A DNA stretch of 64,000 nucleotides from G963678445 sp963678445 (lineage in GTDB: Bacteria; Hydrogenedentota; Hydrogenedentia; Hydrogenedentales; G963678445), in assembly GCA_963678445.1 (NCBI GenBank), contig OY782877.1:682001-746000 (forward strand), given 5' to 3'. Shown piece after piece: positions 1-9,024 of this stretch. How positions within the stretch are numbered: the stretch's first letter is position 1; each line of letters starts with the position of its first letter. The translations under genes were made by a program, and so were the position numbers. The notes below the pieces were generated by a model. It had not been told where the DNA came from and searched no databases. It was given only the letters and a program-made list of their open reading frames with translations.

Positions 1-20
1 CTGCATAGAACCGTGTAAGT

Positions 21-66
21 CAAGGCGTAACAAGCGCATACCGCAAAGGTGCGCTACCGCGCCTTG
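21..66. other. Inverted repeat upstream of acyl-CoA dehydrogenase
   Basis: CAAGGCG at 21-27 is repeated inverted as CGCCTTG at 60-66, with GCGC-rich inner arms, so the leader could fold. No gene was recognised in positions 1-154. The role is unknown; it may be the tail of an upstream unit or a leader structure. Confidence 0.25.
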
Positions 67-154
67 TTGTGAAGTAACCGCTTGGTAATGGGTTGTACGA
101 ACTACCTACCTATTGTTAAGTAAACCCGAAAAATTCAAAAGAAGGTCAAACCCT

Positions 155-2137
155 ATGGCAAAGGAAGATGTTGCACAAAAAGATGCTGCGATGGAGCTGG
201 CGGAAGATGCGCGGGACGCGGAATGGGAGTTTGAAAGTTTTACGGCGGAAATGTTTCGGGGCGATTTCCGATGGGACTTGATGCACCCCTTTCCGACGCA
301 GTCGGAAGAAGATAAGAAAATCGGGGACGAGTTGATCGAAAAGCTCCGTCCGGTTATGGAAGAACTAGATCCCTTCGAGCTGGATCGCCTGGGCGACGAA
401 AACCACCCCGAGAACAAAGACTACGAAGACAAATCCTACAACAACCCCTTACCCGAATCATTCCGCCAGAAACTGGCCGATTTGGGTCTCTTCGGCATGA
501 AGATCCCGAAAAAATACGGTGGCCTGGGCCTGTCGATTTCCAACTACGCCCGCGTGCTGACCTTCGTTGGCAGCTACTGCAGCAGCACCGTAGCCTGGTT
601 GTCCGCACACCAGAGTATTGGCGTGCCGCAACCGCTCAAAGACTTCGGTACCGAAGAACAAAAAGAAAAATACTTCCCACGCCTGGCCAAAGGTGAAGTA
701 TCCGCCTTCGCATTGACCGAACCCGATGTAGGTTCCGACCCTGCGCGCGTACACACCACCGCCATTCCTAGCGAAGATGGAAAGTATTACACGCTTAACG
801 GTGACAAGCTGTGGACAACAAACGGCCTTGCGGCGAATTTGGTTGTCATCATGGCGCGCACGCCGGACAAGGTACTGCCCAACGGCAAAAAACGCCCCCA
901 GATTTCCGCCTTCATCATAGAAATGGATTGGGAAGGCGTGAAATGCGAACGTCGCTGCCAGTTCATGGGCCTGCGCGCTATCATGAACGGTGTACTGACG
1001 CTGAAAAACGTCAAAGTGCCCGTAGAAAACATGATCGGCAAGCCCGGTATGGGACTGAAAATTGCCCTGACCACGCTGAACACCGGTCGTCTGGGCCTGC
1101 CTGCTGCGGCTATCGGCTCCTGCAAAAAGTTCATCGACGAATTGGAATGGTGGGCTGGCGGTCGCGTGCAATGGGGACGCGCCATTGGCGAACACCAATC
1201 CATCACACGCAAAGTTGCGCTTTTCGCCTCCGACCTCTTCGCCATGCAGAGCATGGTCACCCTGACCTGCGCCTTCGCAGATCAGAAAAACGCCGACATC
1301 CGTCTGGAAGCGGCAGCAGCCAAATACTTCTGCTCGGAAACCGTGTGGAAACGCCTGGATGACTTCGTCCAGATTCGTGGCGGACGTGGCTATGAAACAG
1401 CCAAATCCCTATACGAACGCGGCGAGCGCCCCTCGGGTGCAGAACTGGCCCTGCGCGATGCGCGTATTGGCCGTATCTTCGAAGGTTCCTCCGAAGTAAT
1501 GCACCTGATCATGGCCCGTGAAGCAATGGATACCCACTTCAAACTGGTCATGCCTATCCTGATGCCACGTCCCGGCCAAAAAGACAGCAAAGTATCGCTG
1601 ATCATGAAAGCGGCCAAATTCTACATGACCTGGTACCCCAAAACCTGGATGCCCGCTTCCGGTGACTTCAAAACCAAGAAGCTTAACTCCACCAACGTCG
1701 CCCACCTCAAATTCGCGTCGAAAACCTGCAAACGTCTGGCACGCACCCTCTTCCACACCATGGCGAAATTCGGTCCAAAACTGGAAACCGAGCAGATCCT
1801 CTTCGCAAACTTCGTGGATATCGGCACCGACCTGTTCGTGATGTCCTCGGCACTGTCCTACGCCGAACATCTGATGACGCAAAACCCCGACGATCAGACC
1901 CCGCAAGTGCTGGCCGACCTGTTCTGCCGTGAAGCACGCGTACGCATCGCGTCCAACTTCAAGGCAGTAAGGAAAAACCATAACCGACTCTACAAAAAGG
2001 TTGCCGGTCCTCTGATGGAAGGAAAACTGCACTGGTTGGCGAACGACGCCTACACCGAGCTGCCACCGATGTACCGTGACTTCGAAAAAAACGATTACGA
2101 ACACCCCACGGCTCCGCTGCCCGACAGTGACAACTAG
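155..2137 (+). CDS. Acyl-CoA dehydrogenase family protein
   Basis: This is an FAD-dependent acyl-CoA dehydrogenase, expected to oxidise an acyl-CoA to the trans-2-enoyl-CoA and pass electrons to an electron-transfer flavoprotein. The family signatures are clear: YGGLGLS in the N-terminal helical domain, FALTEPDVGSDPA and GDKLWTTNG in the middle beta domain, and RGGRGYE followed by RIFEGSSEVMHL, which carries the usual catalytic Glu. At about 660 residues it is longer than the typical 380-residue enzyme. The extra C-terminal region after about residue 490 resembles VLCAD/ACAD9-type or FadE-type long enzymes. The ATG at 155 is preferred over a TTG at 113 because GAAGG lies about 9 bases upstream. 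A strong terminator follows the gene. The substrate chain length cannot be read from the sequence. Confidence 0.93.
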   Translation: MAKEDVAQKDAAMELAEDARDAEWEFESFTAEMFRGDFRWDLMHPFPTQSEEDKKIGDELIEKLRPVMEELDPFELDRLGDENHPENKDYEDKSYNNPLPESFRQKLADLGLFGMKIPKKYGGLGLSISNYARVLTFVGSYCSSTVAWLSAHQSIGVPQPLKDFGTEEQKEKYFPRLAKGEVSAFALTEPDVGSDPARVHTTAIPSEDGKYYTLNGDKLWTTNGLAANLVVIMARTPDKVLPNGKKRPQISAFIIEMDWEGVKCERRCQFMGLRAIMNGVLTLKNVKVPVENMIGKPGMGLKIALTTLNTGRLGLPAAAIGSCKKFIDELEWWAGGRVQWGRAIGEHQSITRKVALFASDLFAMQSMVTLTCAFADQKNADIRLEAAAAKYFCSETVWKRLDDFVQIRGGRGYETAKSLYERGERPSGAELALRDARIGRIFEGSSEVMHLIMAREAMDTHFKLVMPILMPRPGQKDSKVSLIMKAAKFYMTWYPKTWMPASGDFKTKKLNSTNVAHLKFASKTCKRLARTLFHTMAKFGPKLETEQILFANFVDIGTDLFVMSSALSYAEHLMTQNPDDQTPQVLADLFCREARVRIASNFKAVRKNHNRLYKKVAGPLMEGKLHWLANDAYTELPPMYRDFEKNDYEHPTAPLPDSDN

Positions 2138-2160
2138 TCGTTCCTGATATTTCTATCTGC

Positions 2161-2198
2161 GGTGTAAAAACGCTCCTGCGTTTTTACACCGTTTTTTA
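2161..2198 (+). terminator. Rho-independent terminator of the acyl-CoA dehydrogenase gene
   Basis: A perfect 13-bp stem (2161-2173 with 2178-2190) closes a TCCT loop and is followed by GTTTTTTATT. It lies 24 bases after the stop codon. Confidence 0.92.
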
Positions 2199-2260
2199 TT
2201 GAAAGCCGGGCACGACTTTCTTTCCCTTGTTATCGCTTCGCAGGCCACTACCGCCTAACA

Positions 2261-2352
2261 TTCAAAAAGCTGTCAAAAAACGCACTCTTGTTTCAGCAAG
2301 CGACGGCAAGGACCATATCCCTTGCCTGTGGTCGCTGGACCACACGGTTTTA
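2261..2352 (-). repeat. Family A repeat, minus orientation
   Basis: Read on the minus strand this copy has GGTCCAGCGACCAC, then ATGGTCC, then a right arm, and ends in a T-rich tail with AGCTTTTT. It occupies the gap upstream of the glutaminyl cyclotransferase gene. Confidence 0.8.
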
Positions 2353-2435
2353 ATTCCTCACGGCGCTTGTTAAAATAATGCGGTGCAATGAAACAGCGCT
2401 TTTTATTTCAAAGGGGCAGGAAAGGTTTTGGGTAT

Positions 2436-3383
2436 ATGAATACTTGGATAGAGGGACCGCTTTTTTTAATGCTACTCAAAGTGGGCCTGGGCACGCTATT
2501 GGTGGTTTTGGCAATGGCGACCACCTCCTCATGTGACACGCCGCCCCTTCCCCCTACAGAAGAAGGAGAAGCAGAAGCAACCCCAGAGGGCGCCTTGGAA
2601 CCGGAAGGCGCACTTGATAAAGAAGGCGAAGAGGAAGGAGAAACAGAAGGGACCACACTGCTGCGTCAGGATTACGGATATGAAATCGTAAACGTGTACC
2701 CACACGATCCAGCCGCATTTACACAAGGCCTGCTCTATGCCGACGGCATCCTGTACGAAGGAACCGGGCTATACGGCGAATCAACACTGCGCAAGGTAGA
2801 CTTGGAAACGGGAACCCTCCTCCAAATCATCGAAATGCCCAGACGCAAAGTAGGGCTTCGCCAGCAAGATCTCTTCGGCGAAGGAATCGCGCTGGTGAAT
2901 TCCGGACTGTTTCAATTAAGCTGGCGGGCCGGAATTGCATTCCTGTACGACCGGGAAACATTCGAGCTGAAACAGGAATTCGCCTACAAAACAGAAGGCT
3001 GGGGTCTGACCTACGACGGCCAATCCCTTATCATGAGCGACGGTACAGCCTCCCTATACTTCCGCGACCCAGTGACCTTCGAATTACAACGACGGGTCGC
3101 CGTATATGACGGCAACACCGCCATAAAACGCCTGAACGAACTGGAATACATCGACGGCGTCCTATGGGCCAACATCTGGCAAACCGACCGCATTGCACGC
3201 ATCGATCCGGCAACCGGCGAAGTGCTCGGCTGGATTTTCCTCGAAGGACTCCTATCAGCCCAAGAAGCCGCCAGCGCAGACGTCCTAAACGGCATCGCCT
3301 ACGACAAAGAAAACGACCGCCTCTTCGTAACCGGCAAACGCTGGCCAAAACTCTTCGAAATCCACCTCGTCCCCTACAACTAA
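2436..3383 (+). CDS. Glutaminyl-peptide cyclotransferase (plant/bacterial type), lipoprotein-like
   Basis: The mature part matches the glutamine cyclotransferase family (papaya-type five-bladed propeller), which converts N-terminal Gln of peptides to pyroglutamate. Recognisable stretches are HDPAAFTQGLLY, GLYGESTLRKVDL, ELEYIDGVLWANIW, LNGIAYD and FVTGKRWPKLFEI. The N-terminus is hydrophobic and ends in ATTSSC, a plausible lipobox. About 35 residues rich in Glu, Gly and Pro follow and look like a flexible linker of the kind seen in the large protein at 26.3-28.8 kb. The ATG at 2436 is preceded by AGGAAAGG; an in-frame ATG at 2388 would add 16 residues. The stop codon TAA is the first triplet of a family A repeat. 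Confidence 0.88.
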   Translation: MNTWIEGPLFLMLLKVGLGTLLVVLAMATTSSCDTPPLPPTEEGEAEATPEGALEPEGALDKEGEEEGETEGTTLLRQDYGYEIVNVYPHDPAAFTQGLLYADGILYEGTGLYGESTLRKVDLETGTLLQIIEMPRRKVGLRQQDLFGEGIALVNSGLFQLSWRAGIAFLYDRETFELKQEFAYKTEGWGLTYDGQSLIMSDGTASLYFRDPVTFELQRRVAVYDGNTAIKRLNELEYIDGVLWANIWQTDRIARIDPATGEVLGWIFLEGLLSAQEAASADVLNGIAYDKENDRLFVTGKRWPKLFEIHLVPYN

Positions 3384-3449
3384 AGTGGTCCAGCGCCACA
3401 CCCAAGAACCATGCTCCTTGCCATCCCTGACCACAGTCAAAATTTCGTA
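3381..3449 (+). repeat. Family A repeat fused to the stop codon
   Basis: The copy begins TAAAGTGGTCCAGCG, and its TAA is the stop codon of the glutaminyl cyclotransferase gene. It continues through ATGCTCCTTGCC and CTGACCACAG to AAAATTTCG. Confidence 0.85.
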
Positions 3450-3544
3450 ACGCGGAAAAATTCTCCGAAATGGGGAAACCTAGATGATTCTCCAATTACA
3501 CGTATGTCATATCGAATATCGTGGACCAAAGCATCTCGGCACAT

Positions 3545-4483
3545 TTAAATCAATGGTTCTTCCCCCCTTTTTCCAAATATTTTTTTCATGGTTAGCAGGT
3601 TTTGGATCCCCCACTCTTTAATCTCTTGTAGCTCGTCGCTGCTATCCTCGATGGAACCAGGTCTATATATGGCTATGCGACAACCTCGCTTGCCGTTTAG
3701 TTGTTCCCACTCTAATTTTTGTTGATACTCTTCCTCAATCTGCTCTTTTTCACTAGATAGTGTATCGAAAAACTTTTCATTGGCATCTGAATCACCAGTA
3801 TCGATATAAATTTCGGTCCTGGCTCTGCTCCCATGTGCAAAGCTGTGGCCATAGACAAACTTTTTATTACCAGATGAAAATGTATACCAACTTTGAGGCA
3901 GCCCTTTTTTCGCACTCGTGAAGTGATGGACATTTCTTAATTCATCTATCAAATCCTGAAAGTATTTTCTGTATTTTTCGGACTTTTCCGAGGATGCCGT
4001 GGACGATTGTTTCTTTTTGGATTTCTGCCATTCATTTGGCGAAACGATAACCTTGAATTGAAAGGCAGGAGGTGAATTGTCAATTTTTATGACTTCAATG
4101 ACCACGCCAAAAAAATCTGTATTAGAGTCTGTGCGTTGGTTGAGCCAGTCTAAGGCTTGTCTATGCTCTTCACGGATTTCTGTAGAGACCCAAATGATTA
4201 TGTCTGCATCGTATCCGCTTGCATAAGTCAACAGCTTCCCAAGATGGTTGTGATCGGTTACTGCAAGCTGATTCTCGATTATGGCATTGGCATTTCGGCC
4301 AAGATCTTTTGCCAATAGGTCAAGCGAAAAATTGCCTACATCGGCTTCTTGCTCGGTTGCTTCTAGCTCAATCCCGATGGCCTCACCAAGCTCTGCAATA
4401 TTCTCAGCTAGCCATGGGGTAAAATTATGAGCTTCGTGTTTCCAAATATTTCTGGGATCAACCTTTTGTATCTTACCAAACAT
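3545..4483 (-). CDS. DUF4268-type protein with PD-(D/E)XK nuclease-like N-terminus
   Basis: The 312-residue product has an N-terminal segment of the form DLLAKD followed by AIIENQ and LGKLLTYASG. This is the D...ExQ pattern of PD-(D/E)XK-like nuclease folds in DUF4268 proteins, where a DUF4268 region forms the C-terminal half. Its function is not established. The family is often found as a stand-alone accessory gene and sometimes near restriction or defence genes. The ATG at 4483 was chosen because AAAGGA lies 6 bases upstream; the reading frame stays open further up without a ribosome site. Flanking gaps carry repeats, and no partner methylase or helicase is visible, so a role in defence is only a possibility. 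Confidence 0.7.
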   Translation of the reverse strand: MFGKIQKVDPRNIWKHEAHNFTPWLAENIAELGEAIGIELEATEQEADVGNFSLDLLAKDLGRNANAIIENQLAVTDHNHLGKLLTYASGYDADIIIWVSTEIREEHRQALDWLNQRTDSNTDFFGVVIEVIKIDNSPPAFQFKVIVSPNEWQKSKKKQSSTASSEKSEKYRKYFQDLIDELRNVHHFTSAKKGLPQSWYTFSSGNKKFVYGHSFAHGSRARTEIYIDTGDSDANEKFFDTLSSEKEQIEEEYQQKLEWEQLNGKRGCRIAIYRPGSIEDSSDELQEIKEWGIQNLLTMKKIFGKRGEEPLI

Positions 4484-4813
4484 AATGCATCCTTTGAATC
4501 GTATTGATTTCATTCTCAAAAGCCACCTAGGAGGCTTTCTATTCCCTTGCCTCAATGGAGTTGAAGGCATGAGTGTATATCATCGTGATTCGTACACTAT
4601 TTTTCCCCTACTTCCATAGTAGTAAAGGCGATATGAGAAATCAAATAATAACACTGTCGTATCAAGTTGAGGGGTAACGTTAAAAGCTATTGCCAAATAG
4701 TACGAAGCAAAGCTTAGAAAACACTGCGTTTTGAAGGAATTGGGGGCCTCGCCGAAACTATTCCTCGTTTTTCTTTGCTTCTTTCTTTTTCCGTAAAAAG
4801 AAAGAAGAGACGC
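4484..4813. repeat. Gap of about 330 bp holding family D and B repeat pieces
   Basis: No gene was found. A half copy of family D (TACGAAGCAAAGCTT) lies near 4699-4714. A family B palindrome lies at 4765-4807, with CTTCTTTCTTTTT pairing with AAAAAGAAAGAAG around CCGT. The palindrome sits 6 bp from the stop codon of the radical SAM gene and could act as its terminator. Confidence 0.7.
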
Positions 4814-6244
4814 TTATTGTGCTTTGAAATAGCGCAGGAAGCTGAGCAGGCCGTGGTATTTGGCTTTAACGTCGGCCCATGAGTTGATATTGCGCAGCAT
4901 GCGCAGCATCTGCGTGGGACGCAGATAGAATTCACGCAATCCTTTGTCGATAAACTCGTTGATTTCTTCCTTGCTCAATCCGGGCAGGTCAACGATAGAA
5001 GCTTGTTCGTAGTCCTCGGTAACCCAGTCGCGCCAATCTTGCGGAATGATGAAGCCTTCCTTTTTCGCCCAGTCAAAGTAGGCGGTGCCGGGATAGGCGA
5101 CGACACCGGCAAACTGCGCCGTGTCGATTTTAAGCTTCTTTGCCAAGGCAATGGTCTTTTGCGCGGTTTCACGGGTTTCACCGGGACCGCCGAACATGAA
5201 GCAGCCGTGGATGCGGATTTTGGCCTTGGCTGCATTCTGTGCAAAGGTGTGCATTTGTTCCAGGGTGGTGCCTTTGCGCACGGCGTTGAGGATGGCCTGA
5301 TCGCCAAATTCAAAACCGACACAGAGCATGCGACATCCGGAACGCTTCATGAGTTTGAGGATTTCGAGATCGTTCAAATCCACCCGCGCATTGGCGCTCC
5401 AGGAGAGGTTGACGTTGCGCCGCAACATTTCCTCGCACAATTCCGCCAGACGGTCCCGCGCCACCCGCATCGTCAACGTATCATCCTCAAACATAATCTC
5501 TTTCAAATCCGGAAAGAGCTTTTTATTATGCTCCATCTCGTCCACTACGCGTGCGACACTGTGGCGTCGGTATTCATGGCCATTCATCACCTGCGGCAGC
5601 TGGCAATAGGAGCAGCGATGCCGACAACCGCGTCCGGTGATCTGGGTCAGGAACGGAAAAAGTTTGGCGCCGTCGCGATAGTCGTGAATGTCGATATGAT
5701 GCCATGCGGGAAACGGCAGTTCATCGAGATCGGCGATATAGGGACGGTCCGCATTCTCGATGTAGACGTCATCGTATAGGTAAGAAATCCCAAGACAATC
5801 TTTCAAATCCGTCCCAGCGGCCAAATCGCGTAGCGTATAGTCATATTCATGCCGACAGACCGCGTCGATCACCCCCTTGGCAGCACGTAGTGTATGCTCA
5901 GGCACTGCAGAAACGTGGGGACCAACGAAAACATGCAATCCACCACCGAGCGCCTCGCGACAACAACGCGCTGCGTCGATGTCGGCATAGATGGAAGGCG
6001 TACTGGTCTGATACACCACCATGTCCGCACGGAACGCTTTAAGTTGCGGCAGCACCTCCTCCGTAGGCATGTTTTTAGCCTGACAATCCATAAAAAACAA
6101 TTCATGCCCGGCCTCTTCCAATACTGCAGTCGCCGTGGCCAGATAATCGGGATGGCGTTGCACACGCCCACGCGACCGCGCGAACCACCGCGCCGATTTC
6201 GTGAAATCTTTGCCGAACATTGGATTGAGTACTGCAATTCGCAT
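4814..6244 (-). CDS. B12-binding domain radical SAM protein
   Basis: This 476-residue enzyme has an N-terminal cobalamin-binding-like Rossmann domain (about residues 1-150) and a radical SAM domain. The cluster motif is C-x3-C-x2-C at Cys207, Cys211 and Cys214 (GCRHRCSYC). DLDELPFPAW just before it is typical of the B12-radical SAM group. Family members catalyse methylations and rearrangements in lipid, cofactor or natural-product pathways; the substrate here is unknown. The B12-binding motif is poorly conserved by eye. Other segments also fit the family (FEDDTLT, GFEFGD, MFGGPGET). It starts 59 bp downstream of the Nudix gene on the same strand, so the two may be cotranscribed. Need for cobalamin would fit the BtuFDC operon at 36 kb. 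Confidence 0.85.
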   Translation of the reverse strand: MRIAVLNPMFGKDFTKSARWFARSRGRVQRHPDYLATATAVLEEAGHELFFMDCQAKNMPTEEVLPQLKAFRADMVVYQTSTPSIYADIDAARCCREALGGGLHVFVGPHVSAVPEHTLRAAKGVIDAVCRHEYDYTLRDLAAGTDLKDCLGISYLYDDVYIENADRPYIADLDELPFPAWHHIDIHDYRDGAKLFPFLTQITGRGCRHRCSYCQLPQVMNGHEYRRHSVARVVDEMEHNKKLFPDLKEIMFEDDTLTMRVARDRLAELCEEMLRRNVNLSWSANARVDLNDLEILKLMKRSGCRMLCVGFEFGDQAILNAVRKGTTLEQMHTFAQNAAKAKIRIHGCFMFGGPGETRETAQKTIALAKKLKIDTAQFAGVVAYPGTAYFDWAKKEGFIIPQDWRDWVTEDYEQASIVDLPGLSKEEINEFIDKGLREFYLRPTQMLRMLRNINSWADVKAKYHGLLSFLRYFKAQ

Positions 6245-6303
6245 GGTGTAGGCGCTCCCTGCCGTTTTAAATTCTCCACTCCGTATAGTGTAGCGAAGAT
6301 AGC

Positions 6304-6759
6304 TTAATCGTTCCAGAGCACCCCGAGATAACAGGGGGCAGGGGAGGGCGATTTTTGGATCGCATCAAGTAACGAAGATTGCATAGCCGGATAGAAAGGC
6401 AGGCTTTCAAGCGCTGAAAGGGGATGAAAAGCCACTTCGACGATACGCTTATCCTCGCCCAGTTGCGGACGCCCCTGCTGAATTGTGGCGCGGAAGTAGA
6501 GGTTCACAATATGCCGATGCCGATCTGGCGGAATAGAATCGTTGACCAGCAGCAGCTCCTCACAGCGAATATCGACACAAAGCTCTTCCTGTAATTCCCG
6601 TTCCAAGGCTTCCGTAAGCGACTCGCCGTAATCCACCCCACCCCCCGGTAGCATCCAATACGACCGGCCAGCCTTCTGATGACATACTAGCAGCAGTTGG
6701 TTGTTTTCGACAATAATAGCGGCCACACGGATACGGGGTATATGGTTTTGTTCGACCAT
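6304..6759 (-). CDS. Nudix hydrolase
   Basis: The 151-residue product is a single Nudix domain. The Nudix box runs from GGGVDYGES through EALERELQEEL, matching GX5EX7REUXEEXGU at the Gly and Glu positions that bind the divalent metal. Such enzymes hydrolyse nucleoside diphosphates linked to another moiety; the substrate (for example a nucleotide sugar or an oxidised nucleotide) cannot be assigned. The start is supported by AGAGGA a few bases upstream. It lies upstream of the radical SAM gene on the same strand and is divergent from the sialidase-like gene. Confidence 0.88.
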   Translation of the reverse strand: MVEQNHIPRIRVAAIIVENNQLLLVCHQKAGRSYWMLPGGGVDYGESLTEALERELQEELCVDIRCEELLLVNDSIPPDRHRHIVNLYFRATIQQGRPQLGEDKRIVEVAFHPLSALESLPFYPAMQSSLLDAIQKSPSPAPCYLGVLWND

Positions 6760-6843
6760 AATTTCCTCTGACAGGTTGCGTTTTTCCCCAAAGTTGTCTT
6801 TGTTTACCCCGGTAGTATAGCATCTGGAATAGAAGGAAAAGGA

Positions 6844-6849
6844 TATAAT
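6844..6849 (+). promoter_or_regulatory. Possible -10 box of the sialidase-like gene
   Basis: A perfect TATAAT lies 55 bp before the ATG at 6904. No convincing -35 box sits at the usual distance, so this is tentative. Confidence 0.35.
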
Positions 6850-6903
6850 CCGTTTTGCACTGACAAATTAAGAAGTGTTCAAAGAAAATTGCGGGAGAAA
6901 GAA

Positions 6904-8016
6904 ATGATGCGATGTTTTCGTACACTCGGGTTGTGTTGTATAGTGGGACTTGGCCTGGCCGCCCTTGCATGGAATGGAACCGCCATGGCTGCGGAGGACA
7001 CTGTGCTTTCATCAACTGATTTTGAGGCCAAAGTTGTTGCAGCAGGGGGCCGTGTGGACTTTGTCTTCGGCGACGACCGCCCCTTTGCGCAATGCCATGC
7101 CTCCACACTGTCACAAGCCCCCAATGGTGACCTGCTTTGCGCCTGGTTTGGCGGCACTCATGAAAATAATCCCGATGTAAGTATCTGGTTATCACGATTC
7201 AGCGATGGCGCCTGGCAAACCCCAGAAAAGGTCGCCAAGGTCGCCGAAACGGCCCACTGGAACCCCGTCCTCTTCTACGACGAAGACAAAACCGTCTATC
7301 TCTTTTTCAAAGTAGGCGTCGACGTATCCCACTGGACCACCTGGTGGATGAAATCAAAAGATAACGGTGTCAACTGGTCAAAGCCCCGCGAATTGTTTGG
7401 CAATGAAATCGGGGGACGCGGTCCCGTTAAAAACAAGCCGATCATCCTCTCCAACGGCGACTGGTTGGCTCCGGCCTCCTCCGAATTCAAAGGGATCTGG
7501 GTGCCTTTCGCCGACATTTCCACCGACCACGGTCGCAATTGGAACCGGACCGCAGACTGGTTCATCAACAAGCGCGAACTGAAAAGCACCGGCGCTATTC
7601 AACCCACCCTGTGGGAATCGAAACCCGGCCATGTACACGCGCTCATGCGCACCGCGGCAGGTAAAGTATGGCGTACCGATTCCAAGGATTACGGCCGCAC
7701 CTGGTGCGATGTCTACGAAACCGAACTGCCCAATAACAACAGCGGACTGGACTTGGTCGCCTTGCCGGATAAACGCCTATTCCTGGTCTACAACCCCGTC
7801 AGTAAAAGCTGGGGCCCCCGTACTCCATTGGATTTAGCCGTAGCCAAAGGGGTTGCCAAGGAATGGACCACGGTTGCCCATCTGGAAGACGACAAAGACA
7901 AGGAGGCTGAATACTCCTACCCGGCTATCATCAAAACCCAAACAGGTATTGCCCTGTGCTACACCTGGAAACGCGATAAGGTGCGCTGCTGGCAAATTCC
8001 ACTTTCAGCACTGTAA
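6904..8016 (+). CDS. Secreted exo-alpha-sialidase-like (BNR_2) protein
   Basis: The 370-residue product has a Sec signal peptide (hydrophobic core from about residue 7, cleavage expected after AMA). A six-bladed sialidase-type propeller of the BNR_2 family follows. Diagnostic stretches are CHASTL, GDLLCAWFGGTHE, SIWLSRF and repeated S-x-D-x-G-x-x-W Asp-box-like pieces (SKDNGVNW, STDHGRNW, SKDYGRTW). This family includes sialidases and many uncharacterised glycan-active proteins, so activity on sialic acid is not certain. The ATG at 6904 has GGGAGAAA upstream. A hairpin terminator follows. Confidence 0.82.
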   Translation: MMRCFRTLGLCCIVGLGLAALAWNGTAMAAEDTVLSSTDFEAKVVAAGGRVDFVFGDDRPFAQCHASTLSQAPNGDLLCAWFGGTHENNPDVSIWLSRFSDGAWQTPEKVAKVAETAHWNPVLFYDEDKTVYLFFKVGVDVSHWTTWWMKSKDNGVNWSKPRELFGNEIGGRGPVKNKPIILSNGDWLAPASSEFKGIWVPFADISTDHGRNWNRTADWFINKRELKSTGAIQPTLWESKPGHVHALMRTAAGKVWRTDSKDYGRTWCDVYETELPNNNSGLDLVALPDKRLFLVYNPVSKSWGPRTPLDLAVAKGVAKEWTTVAHLEDDKDKEAEYSYPAIIKTQTGIALCYTWKRDKVRCWQIPLSAL

Positions 8017-8043
8017 GCGAAGTATGCATACTTCGTAGTTCTT

Positions 8044-8081
8044 ATGCGGTCTTCACATTGTAGAAGGCCGCATACTGCTTT
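8044..8081 (+). terminator. Terminator after the sialidase-like gene
   Basis: ATGCGG-T-CTTC at 8044-8054 pairs with GAAG-G-CCGCAT at 8063-8073, followed by TGCTTTT. A second short palindrome (GAAGTATGCATACTTC) lies just upstream. Confidence 0.6.
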
Positions 8082-8101
8082 TATAAAAAGGATTCATTAT
8101 T

Positions 8102-8866
8102 ATGAAACAATGGTACGAAGCACTCTTTGAGAACTATGCAAAAAAATACGACAACGAAGTTTTTACCCAAGGCACGTTGGGCGAATGCGATTTTATTGAA
8201 AATGAAATCGACAGCAACAAAAGCAGAAAAATTTTGGATATAGGTTGCGGCACGGGGCGCCATGCCATTGAGTTGAGCAAACGTGGCTACGATGTGCTGG
8301 GCCTGGACTTGTCCGATGCACAGCTGGCGCGGGCACGCGAAAAAGCAAGCGAAGAAGGCCTAAGCGTAACCTTTGAACAACAGGACGCCCGCAAGCTTCC
8401 GTTTGAAGAACAATTCGACCTCGCCATCATGCTCTGCGAAGGCGGTTTCTCATTGATGGAAACCGACGAAATGAATTTCCAGATTCTCCAAGGCGCTGCC
8501 AAAGCGTTGAAGCCCAAAGGAAAGTTCATTTTCACCTGCCTGAATGCGCTGTTTCCCCTCTTCCATTCGGTAGAGGAATTCATGGCGTCGGAACACCAGG
8601 AAGGGACTGCAAGCTATGGAAAAAACAGCTTCGACATGACGACATTCCGCCAGTGCACCCGCATTTTCTTTGAAGATGACGACGGTGCAAAGAAAGAATT
8701 GGATTGTAACGAACGCTACTACGCCCCCTCTGAAATCACTTGGTTACTAAAATCATTACACTTCAACAAAGTGGATATTTTCGGGGCAAAACTGGGCGCA
8801 TACAGTCGCAACGACACCCTGACCACCAAAGACTTCGAACTGCTGGTAATCGCTGAAAAGGCGTAA
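8102..8866 (+). CDS. Class I SAM-dependent methyltransferase
   Basis: This 254-residue protein has the Rossmann-like methyltransferase fold. Motif I is ILDIGCGTGRHAIEL (about residues 42-56), motif II has VLGLDLSDAQL, and a later loop contains QQDARKLPF. The acceptor substrate is unknown; the family covers small molecules, lipids and quinone precursors. AAGGA lies upstream of the ATG. The gene stands alone, followed by family B and C repeats. Confidence 0.85.
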   Translation: MKQWYEALFENYAKKYDNEVFTQGTLGECDFIENEIDSNKSRKILDIGCGTGRHAIELSKRGYDVLGLDLSDAQLARAREKASEEGLSVTFEQQDARKLPFEEQFDLAIMLCEGGFSLMETDEMNFQILQGAAKALKPKGKFIFTCLNALFPLFHSVEEFMASEHQEGTASYGKNSFDMTTFRQCTRIFFEDDDGAKKELDCNERYYAPSEITWLLKSLHFNKVDIFGAKLGAYSRNDTLTTKDFELLVIAEKA

Positions 8867-8887
8867 CAAAACTACGAATCAAATGGG

Positions 8888-8986
8888 GCTTCTTTCTTTT
8901 TACGGAAAAACAGAAGCAAAGAAAAACGAAGAATAGAAAAATTGGCCTTGCCCTCGTTCCCAAGGTCCCCCGTGGGGACGAGGGTG
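8888..8986. repeat. Family B and family C palindromes
   Basis: Family B (8888-8930) begins GCTTCTTTCTTTTTACGG and has one decayed arm. Family C (8951-8986) is CTCGTTCCCA...TGGGGACGAGGG. Both lie between two convergent genes. Confidence 0.75.
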
Positions 8987-9024
8987 TCTTTGCACCGGTA
9001 GAAATCACTATCCGCCACCTGACA

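Noticed and set aside
1..112. 3' end of an rRNA or tRNA at the window start
   Set aside because: No conserved rRNA or tRNA motif matches; only a short inverted repeat is present.
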